Shown piece by piece: positions 35,254-45,279 of a DNA stretch of 64,000 bases (positions within the stretch are counted from its first letter, which is position 1; the number at the start of each line of letters is the position of its first letter). Source of the stretch: Agapanthus africanus (lineage: Eukaryota > Streptophyta > Magnoliopsida > Asparagales > Amaryllidaceae); assembly GCA_030015575.1 (NCBI GenBank), contig CM057339.1:699000761-699064760 (forward strand). The letters are read 5' to 3'. The notes under the pieces were generated by a model. It was not told the DNA's origin. It ran no database searches and worked only from the letters and a program-made list of their open reading frames with translations. The translations under genes and the position numbers were made by a program.

Positions 35254-36478
35254 AAGCTAGAATTTTAGACACGGTGTTAAAACAAATACGAAAACGAAAT
35301 CGACTCCGAAATACGGTATTATGAAACCCTTAAAATGCTCTCTGTAAATTTTCTAAAAAGTCCTTTAAAATTTTTTCAAACAAGTGCAGAATGGTATATA
35401 GGACAAACTATGAACATGGGTGAAATACGGGGGATGGTGCTCGGATTTTGGCCGAGCACCTAGCTAGGTTTTCCGGCCTGGCCGATCCCCCTGCCTCCTC
35501 TGCTCCTCATATTTCTCCTGTGCTCAAGTGTCTTCATTTTGGGGTTTCTAGTATTGTTTGTTTAGCCCAATTTTCATGTGATGATTAGTTTGACCTAGGG
35601 CTAATTCGTAGTGCTTCGTAGTCGTATAATTTAATACTGTATTGGTAACCTTGACTATATTTAGCAGTTCGATCGAACTTCGAACACCGCATTTTTGTAC
35701 CCCTCTGAAATTTCCAAGTGTTGTGATTTTCCGAAGTTGATTATATTCGTAAAATCGTGCAAGTACTCCTATGGACCCTCTGGAAGACTTTACTAACCTT
35801 AACTCGATTCTATGCCCACGGAACCGCGATCGAACCCTAAGGTTTTTTGTAGTTCCGTGGTGTCATATGTGAGGTGTTGGTTAACTCCTTCTACGGCTGG
35901 TCCATAGACACTGTGGCACGGTTTTTGAGTGTTTTGACTTTGGTCAAGTGTTGAGCTCACGGGGGTAATTTGTGAGTGTATGTTGATTCGATCGAAAAGT
36001 TAAACATCGTTATGATATTTTGTGAATGTGATACAATATGTGGAATTCAAATTGTTAGGCATGAAATTCGTAATATGTGACATTTCCGTTTTATGATATC
36101 TAAGGTGTTTATGGATTCCAAATATTGTAGTTTTTCACTTTTCTTTTCTGCGACCGTAAGTGTAGTATGTGGGATATTGCCGGCTTCGTTGCTATACATC
36201 AACGACAATCGGGATACGCATACTTGCTTACGTTGATGATATGAGATATTATGTGTTGCTTTGATATGTTATATTGGATTGTCGTGTTCTGAATAGCCGG
36301 GGGTTTTATGTGAGATGAGGGTTTCTATTTTCATTCATGTAAAATTCAATGTATGTAATATTCTTTTATTGGGGCACTTCCGGGTTGAGGTTTTGTCACC
36401 ATTGTATATTATTTACTTTTCCGCATTAGGATAGACCCAAGGAGGGGAGCACAAGTAACCGGGTTCTAGGGTCCAGTG

Positions 36479-36512
36479 GGAGGCCATCTCGAGGAGTCGA
36501 GACCGGGTCTCC
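36479..36512 (+). other. Conserved leader stem-loop (element B copy)
   Basis: Outer arms GGAGGCC and GGTCTCC (one G.U pair) around inner arms TCTCGA/TCGAGA with loop GGAG. Homologous to 7427-7460, 27064-27097 and 61006-61039. Confidence 0.65.
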
Positions 36513-38013
36513 TAACCATAGAATTGGCAGAGTTACTTGTCGCTCTCGTAAGGGTCTAGTGATGTGGGTTTGGCTATTTATCGCGACCGTGGAATCCGTG
36601 TTTTATACAGGCTCGAAATAAAACACGGACCTCCTAGTATATCAAATATTTCATATGTTTCTTCTGCTGCTGATATACTGTGATGTGATCATATTATATG
36701 TGTGAGACGAATGCTTTATTATTATATATGTGATATATAATAAACGTTGCTTATGTTTTACACCCACGCTAGTCCCGTCTCGGTATGCCGTTAGTTAAGC
36801 AACCTAACGGTGCATAACGGAACATTGTGGCGAATGCAGATGGCATAAGCGTACGTTGTATTTTCATTTCTTCTGTGATGCTTAGGAAGCATAAATGATG
36901 GAATTTATTAATGAGATTAATAAAAGAAAAGAAACCTAAAAGATTTTGTAGAATCAAATTTTCAAAAAGGGTAGCTACAGTTTTTGCTTTGCATAGTGGT
37001 ATATGTGATATACCCTGACCTTATTCGATGATGAAAGAGCAGAGATCCCTTCACCGGGAGTGACCTCTTTAGCAAAACTGGCGGATGCTACAAAATCACG
37101 GTTTAGTTTTTGATTGCTTCTATAGTTCTTACTTTGCACAGCGGTATTTGTGAAATATCATGCACCTTATTCAATAAGGAAAGAGCCGAGATCCCTTCAC
37201 CGGGAGTGACCTTTTTAGCAAAACTAGTAAAAGCCTCAAAAACACTCGTTTTCAAAATCACTTGTTTCTACAACGATATCAAGTTCATTACGCTCATGGT
37301 TTTCTGAAAAACCTGCGTAGCCCTCCGTCATTTCAGATAGAGACTAGTTAGTATTCGTGTTGCGTTTGTTGACCTTAGCTAAGGCGTAGTGTACGGTAGC
37401 TAATTAGTATTTATATGCTAAGACATGAGGGGTGATTGAGTTAGGGTAGTCGTACGACTTTTTTGACATTAGCCAAGGGTCGTACGGGTGGGTTTAATTC
37501 AATCGGTAAAAGACGGGTTGAACTTGGCTAGCGCTTATGATTTGTTGACCATATCCAAGGTCATAAGCTGCTATGGGAAAAAGTATTATCAGGAATTTCA
37601 AGTGTTGAAATTTGCAATAAGATTACATACTTTCTATGAGATAGTTGGATCCCGATACCCACTAGGAGTAAAAGTTACTCCTGTGAGAGTTTTACACATA
37701 ATAATTAGCCGATCAAGTAGGTGTCTAGAAAGGTGTTAACGGGGTTATGCCTATGGGAAAACGAGGTTTATTCTAATTAGGTCCGTGCGAAAGCACGGGG
37801 AACCTCCCTCAAAGTACCAACACTGGCCTAGCTGAAAAATTGGCGAACTTGTAAAGTGTAATTAATCCCGGCTAGTCTTACCTTTTTCGGTTTGAAGGAA
37901 GATTTGATAAAAACAGTTGGAGCCATCCTGATTAGATAAGATAATAATCAATCTAATCTTGTAAGAGCATATGCTAAAATGTTTTCTTCTCTCTCTCTCT
38001 CCAGGTAGCGACC

Positions 38014-39159
38014 ATGTCAGGCCTTAATCAAGATAATAATATGGATGTATTGACTGAACCCGCTTATTATACTGAGCAGGGGAACGTTGCTCCCGCTCCA
38101 ATTTATAATTGTTATAAGTCCGAGCAGGGAATAGGAGAATATCTGGATTCTCATGCCTCTCAAACGAAGAATAAGCATGATGATGCATCTTCTTCAAGTG
38201 TGTTTGTTATTGAGAACTGTTTCTCAGTTCACTCTACGTCCTGGGTATTAGATACCGGATCTGGATCCCATATATGTAATATGTTACATGGGCTACGTAA
38301 ATGTAGAGAACTGGGAGAGGGTGATCATTTCGTAAGGGTTGGGAATTGTGCAAATGTTGCAGCCAAAGCTGTTGGCGAATATCACCTTGTGTTGCCAAAT
38401 GGTAATACATTGATTCTGAACGAATGCTATTACATTCCGAGCATGATATGCAATATTATATCAGTTTCTTTATTGAGTAAAGAAGGATGTAATCTTGTAG
38501 TACAGGATGATGTTATGAACATATTCCTAAATCAAAAGTTGATTGGATCAGGCTCGTTATTTAATGGCATATACGTTCTCAATCAAACTACAGTACTTAA
38601 TGTACAAAACACACACAAGAGGAAGAGTTCAGAAATGAACGAATTCTTGTTGTGGCATTGTAGACTAGGTCATATCAATGCGACACGGCTAGCTAAGTTA
38701 CATAAGGATGGATATTTGAATCCATTCGAATTTTCATCTTATGGCACTTGCCAGTCATGTCTCAAAGGCAAAATGACCAAAACTCCGTTTAGTGGACACG
38801 GAGAAAGAGTTACGGAACTCTTGGGACTGATACATAGTGATGTATGTGGTCCCATGTCTACACATGCTAGGAACGGTTCCTCATACTTCATTTCATTCAC
38901 TGACGATCTCTCAAGATATGGACATGTGTTCCTGTTGAAACACAAGTCTGAAAGTTTTGAGAAATTCAGAGAATATAAGAACGAAGTAGAGAACCAAACG
39001 GGCAAAAGTACTAAGATCTTTCGATCTGATCGAGGAGGAGAATACTTGAGCAATGATTTTCTGGACTATCTAAAGAGAATGGGATTCTCTCTCAGCTTAC
39101 TCCTCCTTATACACCATAACACAACGGTGTATCGGAGCGGAGGAATCGCACCCTATTAG
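38014..39159 (+). CDS. Element B pol 5' part: protease and integrase, gag replaced
   Basis: 381-residue frame from ATG 38014. Residues 1-65 are a short stretch (MSGLNQDNNMDVLTEPAYY, Cys-poor, Asp/Tyr/Ser-rich) standing where gag and its zinc knuckle should be. Then VFVIENCF, the retropepsin motif WVLDTGSGSHICN (about residues 83-95), the GAG-pre-integrase/integrase zinc region LWHCRLGHINATRLAKLHK and CQSCLKGK, the integrase core with first catalytic Asp in LIHSDVCGPM and second in FRSDRGGEYLS. After that a frame shift near 39080 and a CAA-to-TAA change close the frame before the catalytic Glu region. The start is chosen by its position after the TC-rich tract and its match to E's start at 62308. 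The protease would process the polyprotein; the integrase would insert the cDNA. Confidence 0.88.
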   Translation: MSGLNQDNNMDVLTEPAYYTEQGNVAPAPIYNCYKSEQGIGEYLDSHASQTKNKHDDASSSSVFVIENCFSVHSTSWVLDTGSGSHICNMLHGLRKCRELGEGDHFVRVGNCANVAAKAVGEYHLVLPNGNTLILNECYYIPSMICNIISVSLLSKEGCNLVVQDDVMNIFLNQKLIGSGSLFNGIYVLNQTTVLNVQNTHKRKSSEMNEFLLWHCRLGHINATRLAKLHKDGYLNPFEFSSYGTCQSCLKGKMTKTPFSGHGERVTELLGLIHSDVCGPMSTHARNGSSYFISFTDDLSRYGHVFLLKHKSESFEKFREYKNEVENQTGKSTKIFRSDRGGEYLSNDFLDYLKRMGFSLSLLLLIHHNTTVYRSGGIAPY

Positions 39160-39161
39160 AT

Positions 39162-39413
39162 ATGGTGCGCTCTATGATGAGCACTGCTGAGTTGCCTATT
39201 TCCTTTTGGGGGTATGCGCTTGATACATCCATATACCTATTGAATAGAGTTCCAACCAAATCGGTGCCTACCACTCCATATGAGATATGGAATGGGAAGA
39301 GACCATCTCTTAAACGAGTTAAGATATGGGGTTGTCCGGCCTATGTTAAAAAGCAAAATCCGGACAAGCTCGAGCAAGATCAATTCTTTGCAAGTTTGTG
39401 GGATATCCAAGCA
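39162..39413 (+). pseudogene. Element B integrase C-terminal part, cut by CACTA-1
   Basis: Continuation in another frame: the NRTLLDMVRSMMS-type block, PISFWGYALDTSIYLLNRVPT, then PYEIWNGKRPSLKRVKIWGC (the copia integrase C-terminal GKRP/WGC motif) and the start of the following QDQFFASLW-DI-A block where FVGYPK is expected. It stops at CACTA-1's target duplication GCA (39411-39413). The polyprotein resumes at 50179 as GNSYGYLFYH-EEQKV. Confidence 0.87.
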
Positions 39414-39625
39414 CACTGCTAAAATAGGGGGTTGCCCCTACGGATAACAACATCCGTAGGGGCAGATTTAGTTTGGCCCTATGGATTAATCCGTAGAGCC
39501 AAACGGTTGCCCCTACGGTCCTTAAATATTTATTTAAAAATTATTAAATCTTAAAGTGTTGTTTGCCCCTACGGAGCCGCAAACCAAGAACCTACGGGCT
39601 TATCTGTAGGGGCATATAAATAGAG
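39414..39625. repeat. Terminal repeat and subterminal palindromes, CACTA-1 TNP2 end
   Basis: Five to six CCCCTACGG/CCGTAGGGG motifs in pairs, e.g. 39434-39463 with centre AACAAC. Same motif as at the other end and in CACTA-2. Confidence 0.88.
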
Positions 39626-39639
39626 ATTTAAGTGATCGA

Positions 39640-39880
39640 GCCCTACGCTGATTATCTCTTATTCTCTTATCACTGCGCGCGTACCCAAATCCCCAAACCC
39701 TCGTTCCCGCCGATCGCCGTTCTCGTCTTCGCCGTTCTCGTCGTCTCCAGTGTCGGCCGATTCGTTGTCGCCACCGCCTGCTTCTTCCTCATCTCCGTTC
39801 GTCGTCGCTACCGCCTGCTTCTTCCTCATCTCCGTTCGTCGTCGCCACCGATTCGTCGTCGCCACCGCTTGCACAGGTTA
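39640..39880 (+). promoter_or_regulatory. GC-rich 5' leader/promoter region of CACTA-1
   Basis: CG-rich block with CGTCGTCGCCACCG repeats, equivalent to 22935-23130 of CACTA-2 in reverse. Ends near a possible splice donor (CAG/GTTAGG, 39875). Promoter role is inferred from position only. Confidence 0.45.
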
Positions 39881-39934
39881 GGAAATCTTCAATTAAACAA
39901 ATTTTTGATTGTTTTAGGTCTATGGTTCATGGTT

Positions 39935-40330
39935 TGGGTAGGCATCGGTTGGGGTTAGCGTTAAGGTTAGGGATAGGGCTGGAGGGTTGCTGTTGCCGTT
40001 GGGGTTGGGGTTCGGCAGGGGGTAGCGGTTGGGGTTGGGTTGGGGTTGGGGTTATGTGTCCCTGAGCACTTGTTGCTCGGGCTAGGGGCTCGGGCTCGGG
40101 CTAGGGTTGGGGCTCGGGCTCGGGCTGCAGCTAGGGCTGTGGTTGGGTTGGGGCTCGGGCTCGGGCTGCAGCTAGGGCTGTGGTTGGGTTGGGGCTCGGG
40201 CTCGGGCTGCTGTTAGCGTTAGGGCTGGGGCTGGGGCTGGGGCTACGGTTGGGGTTCGGGTTCGGCAGGGGATTGGGGTTGGGGTTGGGGTTAGGGTTAG
40301 GGTTGGGGTTGGGGTTTTGGATTTCAGGGT
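39935..40330 (+). repeat. G-rich telomere-like tract in CACTA-1 leader
   Basis: About 400 bases of degenerate GGTTGGGG, GGTTAGGG and GGGCTCGGGCTCG units on the coding strand, ending with several TTGGGG and TTAGGG units at 40270-40318. The frames on both strands are low complexity (GLGLGL or PNPNPN) and are not genes. Equivalent tract in CACTA-2 at 22672-22905, also G-rich on the coding strand. Confidence 0.9.
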
Positions 40331-40651
40331 CTAAGTTAATTTCCATTCTAATTAGCATTAAGATCGTTAATTGAAATGTTGATGATGATCATAAGAGGAA
40401 AATGTGTCTAGTTTGAGAAGGTGTTGGAAACCGGACTAATAATGTGGGTAAAGCCCAGTTTAATTAATAATTTTATTTTTCATTCTCAAATTTTCTTGGA
40501 AACGGAGACTGTTTTGTCGAACTTTTAGCCATTGGGCATGTTGGGTTGAATATGTTTGCTAATTGCATAAGATGCTCATAAGATTCTGGATTTTGAGGAT
40601 GGGTCGTTGTAATTGGAAATGCTTAGAATTGTAGGACCTTCTTTGTTTTAG

Positions 40652-40738
40652 CTGAATGCCATTGCAATAATAGTTTTTGGTATAGATGAATGCCATTGCA
40701 ATAATAGTTTTTGGTAGATGAATGCCATTGTAATGTAG
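40652..40738. repeat. Minisatellite of about 30 bp, nearly three copies
   Basis: Units GAATGCCATTGCAATAATAG plus TTTTTGGTA(TA)GAT. Between it and the G-rich tract (40331-40651) there is AT-rich sequence with nothing recognised. Confidence 0.85.
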
Positions 40739-40783
40739 GATGATCAGTTCTATCAATCTTGATCTCAATGGTTTAAAATCATG

Positions 40784-42767
40784 TTACACATACAACACGA
40801 ATACACAACAAACGCATCATTAGAGAGTGGTTCGAGATGTTCAAGTTAAAACCAATATATGATACTCGATGATAATATGAAACCTTCATATTCTCATCGA
40901 TACTCATATATGAAACTAAAAGCGCCACTTAGTCCCCGTCTATCGGTTAACATACATGCGATGTTCGTCGTGACATAGAACTATACGATGGTTGTTAAAT
41001 ATCGGACGGTATAGCTCAATACTAACAACCGTCGTATAGTCTACGCGACGAGAAAATTCAATCATATGGTAACCCATAGATTTGTCCCGTGTGGACAAGT
41101 TAAGAATGTATAAAGCAAATGCCTTCATTCACTTGTGTTTTCATCCGTTTCGAGATATTTCATCGGTACCTTTCCGCTGGTTCTCTATATACAAAGATAG
41201 ATTAGATGTTCATTTCAACGTTGTTTCACAGCTTTGAAATGATTATCTATTCTATTACAGTGTACTCGGAGAACAGCGGGGAGGTGCTGCCGAAATTTAC
41301 TCGAAACAGTTGAAAGCACAAGTGATGGGTGTTCGCTCTATACATTCTTAATGGGATAGAAGCCTACCCCCGACAGCCGGAACACACACATACAACAAGA
41401 ATACAGAACAAACGCATCATTAGAGATTGATTCGAGATGTTCAAGTTAAAACCAATATATGATACTCGATGATAATATGAAACCATCATATTCTCATCGA
41501 TACTCATATATTAAACTAAAAGCGCCACTTAGTCCCCGTCTATCGGTTAACATACGTGCGATGTTCGTCGTGACATAGAACTATACGAAGGTTGTTAAAT
41601 ATCAGACGGTATAGCTCGATACTAACAACCGTCGTATAGTCTACGCGACAAGAAAATTCAATCGTATGGTAACCCATAGATTTGTCCCGTGTGTACAAGT
41701 TAAGAATGTATAAAGCAAACGCCTTCATTCACTTGTGTTTTCATCCGTTTCGAGATATTTCGTCAGTACCTTTCCGTTGGTTCTCCATGTACAAAGATAG
41801 ATTAGATGTTCATTTCAACGTTGTTTCACAGCTTTGAAATGATTATCTATTCTATTACAGTGTACTCGGAGAACAGCGGGGAGGTGCTGCCGAAATTTAC
41901 TCGAAACGGTTGAAAGCACAAGTGATGGGTGTTCGCTCTATATATTCTTAATAGGATAGAAGCCTACCCCCGACAGCCGGAACACACACATACAACAAGA
42001 ATACACAACAAACACATAATTAAAGAGTGATTCGAGATGTTCAAGTTAAAACCAATATATGATACTCGATGATAATATGAAACCTTCATATTCTCATCGA
42101 TACTCATATATTAAACAAAAAGCGCCACTTAGTCCCTGTCTATCGGTTAACATACGTGCGATGTTCGTCGTGACATAGAACTATACGAAGGTTGTTAAAT
42201 ATCGGACGGTATAGCTCGATACTAACAACCGTCGTATAGTCTACGCGACGAAAAAATTCAATCGTATGGTAACCCATAGATTTGTCCCGTGTGCACAAGT
42301 TAAGAATGTATAAAGCAAACGCCTTCATTCACTTGTGTTTTCGTCCATTTCGAGATATTTCGTCGGTACCTTTCCGCTGGTTCTCCGTGTACAAAGATAG
42401 ATTAGATGTTCATTTCAACGTTATTTCACAGCTTTGAAATGATTATCTATTCTATTACAGTGTACTCGGAGAACTGCGGGGAGGTGCTGCCGAAATTTAC
42501 TCGAAACGGTTGAAAGCACAAGTAATGGGTGTTCGTTCTATACATTATTAATGGGATAGAAGCCTACCCCCGACAGCCGGAACACACACATACAACAAGA
42601 ATACACAACAAACGCATAATATTAGAGTGTGATTCGAGATGTTCAAGTTAAAACCAATATATGATTCTCGATGATAATATGAAACCTTCATATTCTCATC
42701 GATACTCATATATGAAACTAAAAGCGCCACTTAGTCCCCGTCTATCGGTTAACATACGTGCGATAAT
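40784..42767. repeat. Tandem array of 600-bp units (3.3 copies), CACTA-1
   Basis: Strict 600-bp period: the same features recur at 40940, 41540 and 42140, and a partial fourth unit ends near 42767. The copies are very similar by eye. Each complete unit contains an inverted repeat: CTATACGA-GGTTGTTA and TAACAACC-TCGTATAG, about 17-bp arms with one mismatch and a 25-base loop (for example 41580-41640). A 62-codon minus-strand frame recurs in each unit but only because the DNA recurs. Absent from CACTA-2. Confidence 0.95.
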
Positions 42768-42895
42768 TTATTCTTTTCAACGACAAACGCTCACACAAAG
42801 CATATACACAGATTTTCTCCTTTGTCAGTAACTATCCCGTTATATTTCTCAATATAGTCAGCATAACCTACAATTTATATGTTATACAGTCTAAC

Positions 42896-43150
42896 ATGGC
42901 CCATGAGTACGTCAGAGTTAAGGACTGGATGTATGTGGATTGGCAACAACGTATGCAACCTAAGTTTGTCGCAGGAGTTGCTGCTTTCCTTGAATTTGCA
43001 CGCCCACATAATAAGATCAAAATAGAGAAGATTCTCTGTCTGTGCGATAGATGTGGCAATAAGTACTGCCAGAAGGTAGAATTGGCAGAGCTTCATATTG
43101 TAAAATATGGGTATACTAGACTTTATACAACTTGGAAATATCACGGGTAA
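42896..43150 (+). pseudogene. TNP2 N-terminal domain, CACTA-1 (ends at a stop)
   Basis: MAHEYVRVKDWMYVDWQQRM... matches the transposase-associated domain at the N-terminus of TNP2 proteins: KFVAGVAAFLEFA, a CLCDRCGNKYC cysteine motif, then YTRLYTTWKYHG. The frame closes with TAA at 43148-43150 where CACTA-2 reads GAA, so it is probably a nonsense mutation. The alternative, that GGGTAAGG is a splice donor, cannot be excluded. The acidic Glu-rich linker 43151-43270 stays in the same frame and leads into the main part. Confidence 0.85.
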
Positions 43151-43270
43151 GGAGAAGAATGCAGTACTGCGGCAGAAGAAGAAGGAGAACACGATAATGC
43201 GGCAGGAGAAGAAGAAGAATTCGGTAATGCGGAAGAAAGAGAAGACGGTAATTTATTTCCATCAAAAGAA

Positions 43271-45202
43271 ATGGAGGATATGGTAGAGGCTGCCCTAGGT
43301 GAATCTATTTGTACCGAAGATGACATTCCTTCCGGTCAAGGACCGTGTGCGGATAAATATGAAAATTTCATGAATGATGCTAGGAAACCAATTTATGAGA
43401 ATGCGAAGTACTCCACCCTCTCATGGTTCGTCCAACTTTTCCAGATTAAGTGCCTAAATGGATGGAGCAACAAATCATTCACAATGCTTCTTTCGTTCTT
43501 GAAAGATTCTATGCCTCTGGGAAATAACGTGCCCGACAGCTGGTACGGAGCCCAGAAGAAGATGTCTGATTTGGGTCTAAAGTGCGAGAAGATTCAAGCA
43601 TGTCATAAAAATTGCGTGTTGTACCGGAAAGAGAATTCAGATTTGAAAGAGTGTCCAACATGCGGAGATGCCAGGTATAAACCGAAAGATTCTGATAAGA
43701 AGCCCGATATACCTGTCAAGATAGAACAATACTTTCCCATAACACAGAGGCTACAGAGGCTATTCAGGTGCAAGAAAATAGCCGAGGCAATGATTTGGCA
43801 TCACCGTGCTCCTCCAAGTGAAGATGGAAAAATGAGCCATCCAAGAGATTCACCGGCATGGAAGGATTTCGATAGGAGGCATGCAATATTCAGTAGCGAT
43901 CCTCGCAATGTCCGGCTCGGACTGGCTACTGATGGCTTCTGCCCATTCAACTATATGGCTGGAAGTCACAGCACATGGCCCGTTGTAATGATAATTTATA
44001 ATCTGTCGCCTTGGTTGGCTATGGACCAATCATACTTTATGATGCCTCTTCTTATCGACGGACCAAACTCACCGGGGAACAATATTGACGTCTATCTCCG
44101 ACCTTTGATCGAGGAGTTGAAATCTTTGTTCATTGATGATGTAGAGACATATGATGTAAACATAAATACAACCTTCATACTACGTGCGGCTCTAATGTGG
44201 TCCATTAATGACTTTCCTGCGTATGAAATACTATCAGGTTGGTCCGTACATGGTCACAAAGCATGTCCTCATTGCCATGAACACACAAAATCGAAATTCT
44301 TGAATTTTAGCAAGAAGGTTTGTTATTGCGGCCATCGACGTTTCCTGCTTCCAGACCACCCCTATAGGTTAGACACGGTTCACTTTGATGGTCATCAAGA
44401 GCTTCTTGGACCTCCATCCCCATTGTCCGAAGAGGACGTGACTGCTAAATGGGATGATTACAATAATGTGACCTTCAGGATGGATCCGACGAAATATGTC
44501 AAACCACCATTTTGGAACAAGTTAAGAATTTTCTTCGAGCTTCCTTACTGGTCTACAAATTCAGTGCCTCATTGTCTGGACGTCATGCATATAGAGAAGG
44601 GAGTATCAGAGCACATACTTAACTTGCTTCTTTGTAAAGACAGGAAATCGAAAGACAACCTGAATGCTCGGATGGATCTACAAGAGTGGGGAATAAGAAG
44701 TGAATTGTACCCTAGACCGGTAGCGGGTAAACCGGGTAAGTTTGTACTTCCCAATGCTGCTTATCATATGTCACAGCCGAAGAAGAAAAGATTCCTGCAG
44801 GTGTTGCATGATTTGAAAGTTCCCACAGGTTTCTCAGGATCATTCAGCAAGAAAATAAAAATTGTGAAGGGCAAGATCGATGGGCTGAAAAGTCATGATC
44901 ACCATGTTATCGTGGAGCACCTTCTTCCATTAGCCCTCAGGACTTCTCTCCCCGAATCAGTTGGTCTAGTAATCAATGACCTATGTTGTTTTTTCAGGGA
45001 TTTGTGTGCTAAAACACTGGAGGTTGTGACGCTGGATAAACTAGAAAATTCTATTGCGTTGATACTTTGCATGTTTGAGCGTATTTTCCCACCGTCATTC
45101 TTCGATATCATAATACACTTGACGGTTCATCTTACAACTGAGGCGAAGTTAGCCGGACCGGTACAATATCGATGGATGTATCCCGTCGAGAGGTACGTGT
45201 AA
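43271..45202 (+). CDS. TNP2 transposase main exon, CACTA-1 (Transposase_21 + DUF4218)
   Basis: 643-residue frame and the best preserved transposase in the window. Order: YSTLSWFVQLFQIKCLNGWS (about 50), ECPTCGDARYK (about 130), the Transposase_21 core with LGLATDGFCPFNYMAGSHST (about 217; putative first catalytic Asp), LMWSINDFPAYEILSGWS (second Asp) and ACPHCHEH, then PHCLDVMHIEKGVSEHIL (about 436), and DUF4218 from about 515 (HDLKVPTGFSGSFSKK, PPSFFDIIIHLTVHL, PVQYRWMYPVERY). The last codons after 45192 are intron: donor AG/GTACGT. TNP2 cuts the CACTA ends in the nucleus. The true start is 42896; ATG 43271 is merely the first downstream of the stop at 43148. Confidence 0.92.
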   Translation: MEDMVEAALGESICTEDDIPSGQGPCADKYENFMNDARKPIYENAKYSTLSWFVQLFQIKCLNGWSNKSFTMLLSFLKDSMPLGNNVPDSWYGAQKKMSDLGLKCEKIQACHKNCVLYRKENSDLKECPTCGDARYKPKDSDKKPDIPVKIEQYFPITQRLQRLFRCKKIAEAMIWHHRAPPSEDGKMSHPRDSPAWKDFDRRHAIFSSDPRNVRLGLATDGFCPFNYMAGSHSTWPVVMIIYNLSPWLAMDQSYFMMPLLIDGPNSPGNNIDVYLRPLIEELKSLFIDDVETYDVNINTTFILRAALMWSINDFPAYEILSGWSVHGHKACPHCHEHTKSKFLNFSKKVCYCGHRRFLLPDHPYRLDTVHFDGHQELLGPPSPLSEEDVTAKWDDYNNVTFRMDPTKYVKPPFWNKLRIFFELPYWSTNSVPHCLDVMHIEKGVSEHILNLLLCKDRKSKDNLNARMDLQEWGIRSELYPRPVAGKPGKFVLPNAAYHMSQPKKKRFLQVLHDLKVPTGFSGSFSKKIKIVKGKIDGLKSHDHHVIVEHLLPLALRTSLPESVGLVINDLCCFFRDLCAKTLEVVTLDKLENSIALILCMFERIFPPSFFDIIIHLTVHLTTEAKLAGPVQYRWMYPVERYV

Positions 45203-45279
45203 TTTTTCGTTTCGCGCAATTTATAAATTTATTGTTGTCCTGTATACCCGTATTTATTTATTCAACATATTTTCATTAA

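Larger units (their letters stand above)
35240..38013 (+). other. Element B untranslated leader (2.77 kb)
   Basis: Long non-coding leader between primer site and coding start. Contains the conserved stem-loop (36479-36512), a second hairpin CCGTTAG...CTAACGG (36789-36811, also in E at 61308-61330), two CACCGGGAGTGA blocks (about 37015-37235), and a TCTCTCTCTCT tract at 37988-38001 just before the start. Small frames in it are not conserved as proteins among the four elements. Confidence 0.82.

Noticed and set aside
40270-40320. Interstitial plant telomere sequence
   Set aside because: Units are mixed TTGGGG, TTAGGG and GGGCTCG, not a TTTAGGG array, and sit at a fixed place in two CACTA copies; better explained as a transposon tract.
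40131-40374. PNPNPN and GLGLGL repeat frames on both strands
   Set aside because: Produced by the TTGGGG/TTAGGG-like tract; the opposite-strand frames are both open only because the repeat has few T-A-containing stop triplets.
40940-42328. 62-residue minus-strand frame recurring three times at 600-bp spacing
   Set aside because: It recurs because the DNA unit recurs; it has no relatives in CACTA-2, no start context and no domain.
40784-42767. CRISPR-like or integron-like repeat array
   Set aside because: Units are 600-bp direct repeats without spacers, inside a plant transposon.
43140-43160. Splice donor at GGGTAAGG after the TNP2 N-terminal domain
   Set aside because: CACTA-2 reads GGGGAAGG there and the acidic linker continues in the same frame in both, so a GAA-to-TAA change is the simpler explanation, though not proven.
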